DNA from: an uncultured Coriobacteriaceae bacterium
GTDB taxonomy: Bacteria; Actinomycetota; Coriobacteriia; Coriobacteriales; Eggerthellaceae
NCBI GenBank assembly: GCA_902781245.1
Contig: CACZIP010000071.1
Coordinates: 1 to 8,802 of the forward strand
DNA length: 8,802 nt
Direction of reading: 5' to 3'
Shown: one piece after another, positions 6,901-8,802 of the stretch
Layout: the number at the start of each line of letters is the position of its first letter
Position numbering within the stretch: position 1 is the first letter of the stretch
The notes under the pieces: model-generated
Told to the model about the DNA's origin: nothing
The model's input: only the letters and a program-made list of their open reading frames with translations
Database searches by the model: none
Program-made: the position numbers and the translations under genes

Positions 6901-8802
6901 CAGCAGGCTGTGGACGGCGTAACCGATAGCTCCTATTACGCAGCCATCGTCATCCCAGAGGACTTCAGCCAAAACATGATGACGTACCTGACCGACGGCG
7001 CCAAATACCCCGACGTCGTGTACTACACGAACGAGAAGGAGAACCCCATTGTCCCCATCATCACGCAAAAAGGCGCTGATTCGATTCAGGAAGGCATTAG
7101 ACGCACGTTCACCGAGCGCGTCGACGAAACCGCTCTGGCATTGGCCGCCGACCTTTCTGAATACATCAGCAGGCCCGAGGTGGGAACCTATCTCAACAAG
7201 ATGGCCGGGCATCTCGACGACGCCGTGCGCGACTTGAGAAACGGAGCTTACGAGCTTCGATCGCTCTCGAGCCTGTCGGGCACGGTTTCGAACGTTGTGA
7301 CGACTGCGGGTTCGACAATGAACGGTGTTAGAACTGCAGGTGAGACGGCGCGAAACGCAATCGCGAGTGCAGAAGCAGGCGCACAGAGCGCTACGACGGC
7401 GTTCGACCAGGCATCGGCCGTGATTGAAGCAGCTCTTGTCGATAGCGAAACCGAACTTGGCAGCATAGCCTACGACATCGACGGAGCCCTCGCAGAACTC
7501 GAAGCCAGCACAACGGAAGTCCCGGCCTCCATATACGAGGCAGCCAGCGTTGCCGCCAGTGCCGGCAATGCTATGCACGAAACTGCGCGCGTCACGCGCG
7601 AGGCGGCCGAGCTGCTGACCGATGAAACCGAACGAGAGAAAATGCTTGCAGAGGCAAAAAGAATCGATGCCATCGGCGATTCGTACGACACCTTGTCCAG
7701 CTCGATCTCGGCCATGGCCGGCCGTTCGGAGAACCTTGGCCCCAACATCGAGCAGACGCGTGCGGAACTGACACAGCTCGTTGCCGACGCGGATGCTGCC
7801 ATTGCTGAAGCGCGTACGTACTACAACAACAATGTGAAATCGTCTGCCAGCAACATGTGGAACACGATCGAGGCAACTTCAACGTCCGTCCACAGCATCG
7901 TCGACGGCCTCGATACCACAATCGGCGGCCTTGTGAACAGCACAGATGGCTTGAACGGCCAGTTGACTTCACTTGGCAACGGACTTACCCAAGCAAGCAC
8001 CGATCTCGACGAAGCCAGCAGTCGACTCTCCAACACGAGGAAGAATCTCTCCGACGCCTTAACGTCAGGCGATCTGAACCAGATCAAAGCTATCGCCCTG
8101 AGCTCCGACGTCGAGGACCTCGCCGATCGCCTTTCGGCTCCCCTTGAGGTCAACCGCCAGCCGATTTATCCAGTGACCAACTTCGGCTCGCAAATGGCCT
8201 CGTTCTACACAGTGCTCTCGTTATGGGTTGGGGCGCTCGTTACTATATCGGCCATGCGCGTGCGCATCGTCGAAGAGCGCCTCGAGCAGCTGCGCTTGCA
8301 CTACCGAACCGTGAGAACGCGCCACGAGTTCTTCGGGCGTTATGGAATATTCGGCTTCATCGCGTTGTTGCAGAGCGCCCTCGTGCTACTCGGCGATTTG
8401 ATGCTGCTGCATATCCAATGCGACAACCCGATAATGTTCGTGGTGCTCGGGGTGTTCATCGGCCAGGTATTCTGCCTGTTCGTTTACACGATGACCGAGC
8501 TGTTCGGCAACGTGGGCAAGGCGCTGTGCGTCATCCTGCTCATCATGCAAGTCGCCGCATCGGGCGGCACCTTCCCCGTCGAGATGCTCGACCCGCTGCT
8601 CAGCAGCATCGTTCCTTATTTGCCGTTCTACCATGGCATGTGTTTGCTGAAGGAATGCGTGGCGGGCATTTACTGGCCAGCCGTTGGCGCGAACGCGGCC
8701 TTCCTCACGATTGCTGTCGGCCTCTTGCTGCTCGCCGGCATCGTGGTCCGCCGGCCGTTCCGCATTGCCGACGATTGGCTCGAACGCCAACTCGAGAAAA
8801 CC
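3949..8802 (+). CDS. Tandem double-module YhgE/Pip-type ABC-2 exporter-like membrane protein (3'-truncated by window edge)
   Basis: One uninterrupted frame of at least 1618 codons; I checked every codon and found no stop before the right edge. It contains two YhgE/Pip modules (families usually called pip_yhgE N-term and C-term, related to ABC-2 permeases, Lactococcus phage infection protein and EsaA). Module 1, about residues 1-685, has a membrane segment at 19-41, WDPYSNTGN at 44-52, a helical ectodomain to about 490, and five membrane segments (about 498-516, 540-562, 571-593, 599-615, 655-675) with LPFTYGINAMRE at 632-643. A linker (685-890) adds two membrane segments (about 747-768 and 777-799) and a Pro/Ser-rich tether. 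Module 2, about 890-1618, repeats the plan: membrane segment 907-926, WDPYSNTGN at 932-940, ectodomain to about 1410, and five more segments (1418-1436, 1465-1487, 1495-1515, 1525-1542, 1582-1600). Location: cytoplasmic membrane with two large extracellular domains. The transported substrate is unknown. Start: the ATGA overlap, which puts the first membrane segment where expected. The C-terminus is probably near, since module 1 ends similarly after its last segment. Confidence 0.88.
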   Translation, partial: MRTSFEIFLRDLKALGRNPAALLVVIALLVLPGLYAWYCIVANWDPYSNTGNVPIAIVNEDEGATSDLTGEINLGKQVTDELRDNHNIDWRFYDSEEEALEATRRFECYAALVMPKDLSKNVVGIFEGSNEQPAIYFYPNEKQNAVAVKVSDSAAQTLVTQINQQFASTVNEAVLEKVQEGANKVDEQASQTRRTLASEVDDTQAQIANVTQSLDSTIDAINGWRESVAGSQASLSSAAQQLPTIRNSLAESSATLNDLRVETIAFDSVFSKSLSQTNLALANLSLRISADMSATESDVARVSADLDKSIELMSAELDAHGPNEVTEQLQIALQKLQSASDHLESAVALANASTQNMNANVQNIVDKTNAANDTFSREVLPALSNGTYDLGISLSGLSSAVGQFEPQIVELQEVLTQTDAALVDAISAIEQAKALLSNVSAHLKSTSTDLNAMGSALKVDQIAELLDVDPDNLGQFISSPVNLVTEEIYPVSNYGTAVAPFYTCLALWIGCFILISLIKLEVDRTGFESATPTQRYFGRWLLLVLLALVQSQIICGVDIALSIDCAHPAAFMVSGAVCSFAFMNLLYALALTFRNIGRTLCILLLIMQVPGSSGMYPIEMMPAFFRAVHPFLPFTYGINAMREALCGMQGIAYATDLIAVALIVPLAFLIGLVIRPYMMNVLLMFDEELRKTGFFAGELHGQGIDTERVRGMMRVLASHDAYRDSIERRALSFNQRYPRLRKAGSVAVFAIPFALLVIMLPFNLILGPNVSTDAKLMALIIALVLILCVQIALIVVEYLHRVVLDEAKLLGDKLIAETPEYNTLIDTVDDKRRAAENEHAQAIEHFKNQTINDLFSVAPPLPSSLVSPVAPNGSSANEPEPTEQPKRYGGAARDIFFTDMRLGFQSVIGVVVIMLLVITPSLYAWFNIAGCWDPYSNTGNLKVAVANEDAGYKSELVPVRVNVGDTIVAQLRSNDSFNWVFVDEQQAVDGVTDSSYYAAIVIPEDFSQNMMTYLTDGAKYPDVVYYTNEKENPIVPIITQKGADSIQEGIRRTFTERVDETALALAADLSEYISRPEVGTYLNKMAGHLDDAVRDLRNGAYELRSLSSLSGTVSNVVTTAGSTMNGVRTAGETARNAIASAEAGAQSATTAFDQASAVIEAALVDSETELGSIAYDIDGALAELEASTTEVPASIYEAASVAASAGNAMHETARVTREAAELLTDETEREKMLAEAKRIDAIGDSYDTLSSSISAMAGRSENLGPNIEQTRAELTQLVADADAAIAEARTYYNNNVKSSASNMWNTIEATSTSVHSIVDGLDTTIGGLVNSTDGLNGQLTSLGNGLTQASTDLDEASSRLSNTRKNLSDALTSGDLNQIKAIALSSDVEDLADRLSAPLEVNRQPIYPVTNFGSQMASFYTVLSLWVGALVTISAMRVRIVEERLEQLRLHYRTVRTRHEFFGRYGIFGFIALLQSALVLLGDLMLLHIQCDNPIMFVVLGVFIGQVFCLFVYTMTELFGNVGKALCVILLIMQVAASGGTFPVEMLDPLLSSIVPYLPFYHGMCLLKECVAGIYWPAVGANAAFLTIAVGLLLLAGIVVRRPFRIADDWLERQLEKT
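4078..4104 (+). repeat. Direct repeat A, copy 1 (WDPYSNTGN)
   Basis: This segment encodes WDPYSNTGN in module 1 and matches the segment at 6742-6768, with 24 of 27 bases identical and all nine residues conserved. It is the strongest nucleotide trace of the internal duplication, kept by purifying selection on the motif. Confidence 0.8.
6181..6348 (+). other. Extra two-segment membrane hairpin between the modules
   Basis: Residues 745-800 contain two hydrophobic stretches (VAVFAIPFALLVIMLPFNLIL and LMALIIALVLILCVQIALIVV, each quoted in part of its length) with a short polar turn, GPNVSTDAK. The flanks RYPRLRKAG before and EYLHRVVLDEAK after are charged and fit the cytoplasm. Module 2 shows no equivalent within the window, and the basic six-segment YhgE plan does not include it. 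Confidence 0.7.
6478..6618 (+). other. Inter-module Pro/Ser/Glu-rich tether
   Basis: Residues 844-890 move from a charged helical stretch (KRRAAENEHAQAIEHF lies just before and into it) to a low-complexity run with VAPPLPSSLVSPVAPNGSS and EPEPTEQPKR. It looks disordered and cytoplasmic and ends where module 2 homology begins (AARDIFFTDMRLG aligns with the N-terminus of module 1). This is the likely fusion joint. Confidence 0.65.
6616..8802 (+). other. YhgE/Pip module 2 (edge-truncated)
   Basis: Residues 890-1618 repeat the module 1 architecture: membrane segment, WDPYSNTGN (932-940), VAVANEDAG, an ectodomain about 30 residues longer than that of module 1, YPVTNFG (1407-1413), then five membrane segments with LCVILLIMQV (1526-1535) and YLPF (1557-1560). 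Identity to module 1 is clear in the signatures but low in the ectodomain, so the duplication or fusion is old. The C-terminal RPF plus charged helix resembles the end of module 1. Confidence 0.85.
6742..6768 (+). repeat. Direct repeat A, copy 2 (WDPYSNTGN)
   Basis: Second copy of the segment at 4078-4104, in the same reading frame and 888 codons further on. An ATG at 6646 lies inside the helix just before module 2's first membrane segment, but there is no stop upstream, so the copy belongs to the same protein. Confidence 0.8.

Noticed and set aside
6568..7578. A 336-codon minus-strand open frame opposite the double YhgE gene
   Set aside because: It overlaps the fusion joint, so I considered that the joint might be a convergent gene. 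However, the plus frame is continuous and carries the family signature at 6742, while the minus frame shows only shadow-like Cys/His/Arg/Val-rich sequence.

Overview
The window looks like the chromosome of a moderately high-GC actinobacterium. The gut Coriobacteriia (Eggerthella/Slackia-like lineages) are my best guess, from codon use, the protein families and the style of the DHHW protein. This is an inference; the window contains no rRNA or other marker gene. All but about 210 bases is coding, in four genes arranged as two divergent pairs.

Left half, minus strand (30-2921): a two-gene operon of an AlgI/DltB-type membrane-bound O-acyltransferase (MBOAT) followed 15 bases later by a DHHW-family, SGNH-hydrolase-like membrane-anchored protein. 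Such pairs move acyl groups (typically acetyl) across the membrane onto extracytoplasmic glycans or cell-wall polymers. The key residues can be read directly: His322 in the MBOAT, and Asp297, His299 and Ser422 in the DHHW protein.

Centre (2922-3088): a 167-base divergent promoter region. On the plus strand, the -10-like hexamer TATACT sits exactly where a leaderless transcript would start on the A of the next ATG, and that gene has no visible Shine-Dalgarno sequence.

Right half, plus strand (3089-8802): a TrmH/SpoU-type RNA 2'-O-methyltransferase overlaps, by ATGA, the start of a very long reading frame. That frame runs without a stop from 3949 to the right edge, at least 1618 codons. It encodes two complete YhgE/Pip-type ABC-2 exporter-like modules in tandem. 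Both carry the N-terminal WDPYSNTGN signature (residues 44 and 932) and the C-terminal LPF signature (residues 632 and 1558). They are joined by a linker with an additional pair of predicted membrane segments and a Pro/Ser/Glu-rich tether. Single YhgE/Pip proteins normally have one such module of roughly 700-900 residues, so this is the most unusual item here: apparently a covalently linked pseudo-dimer with about 14 membrane segments and two long helical ectodomains. No tRNA, rRNA, CRISPR array, insertion sequence or convincing intrinsic terminator was seen.
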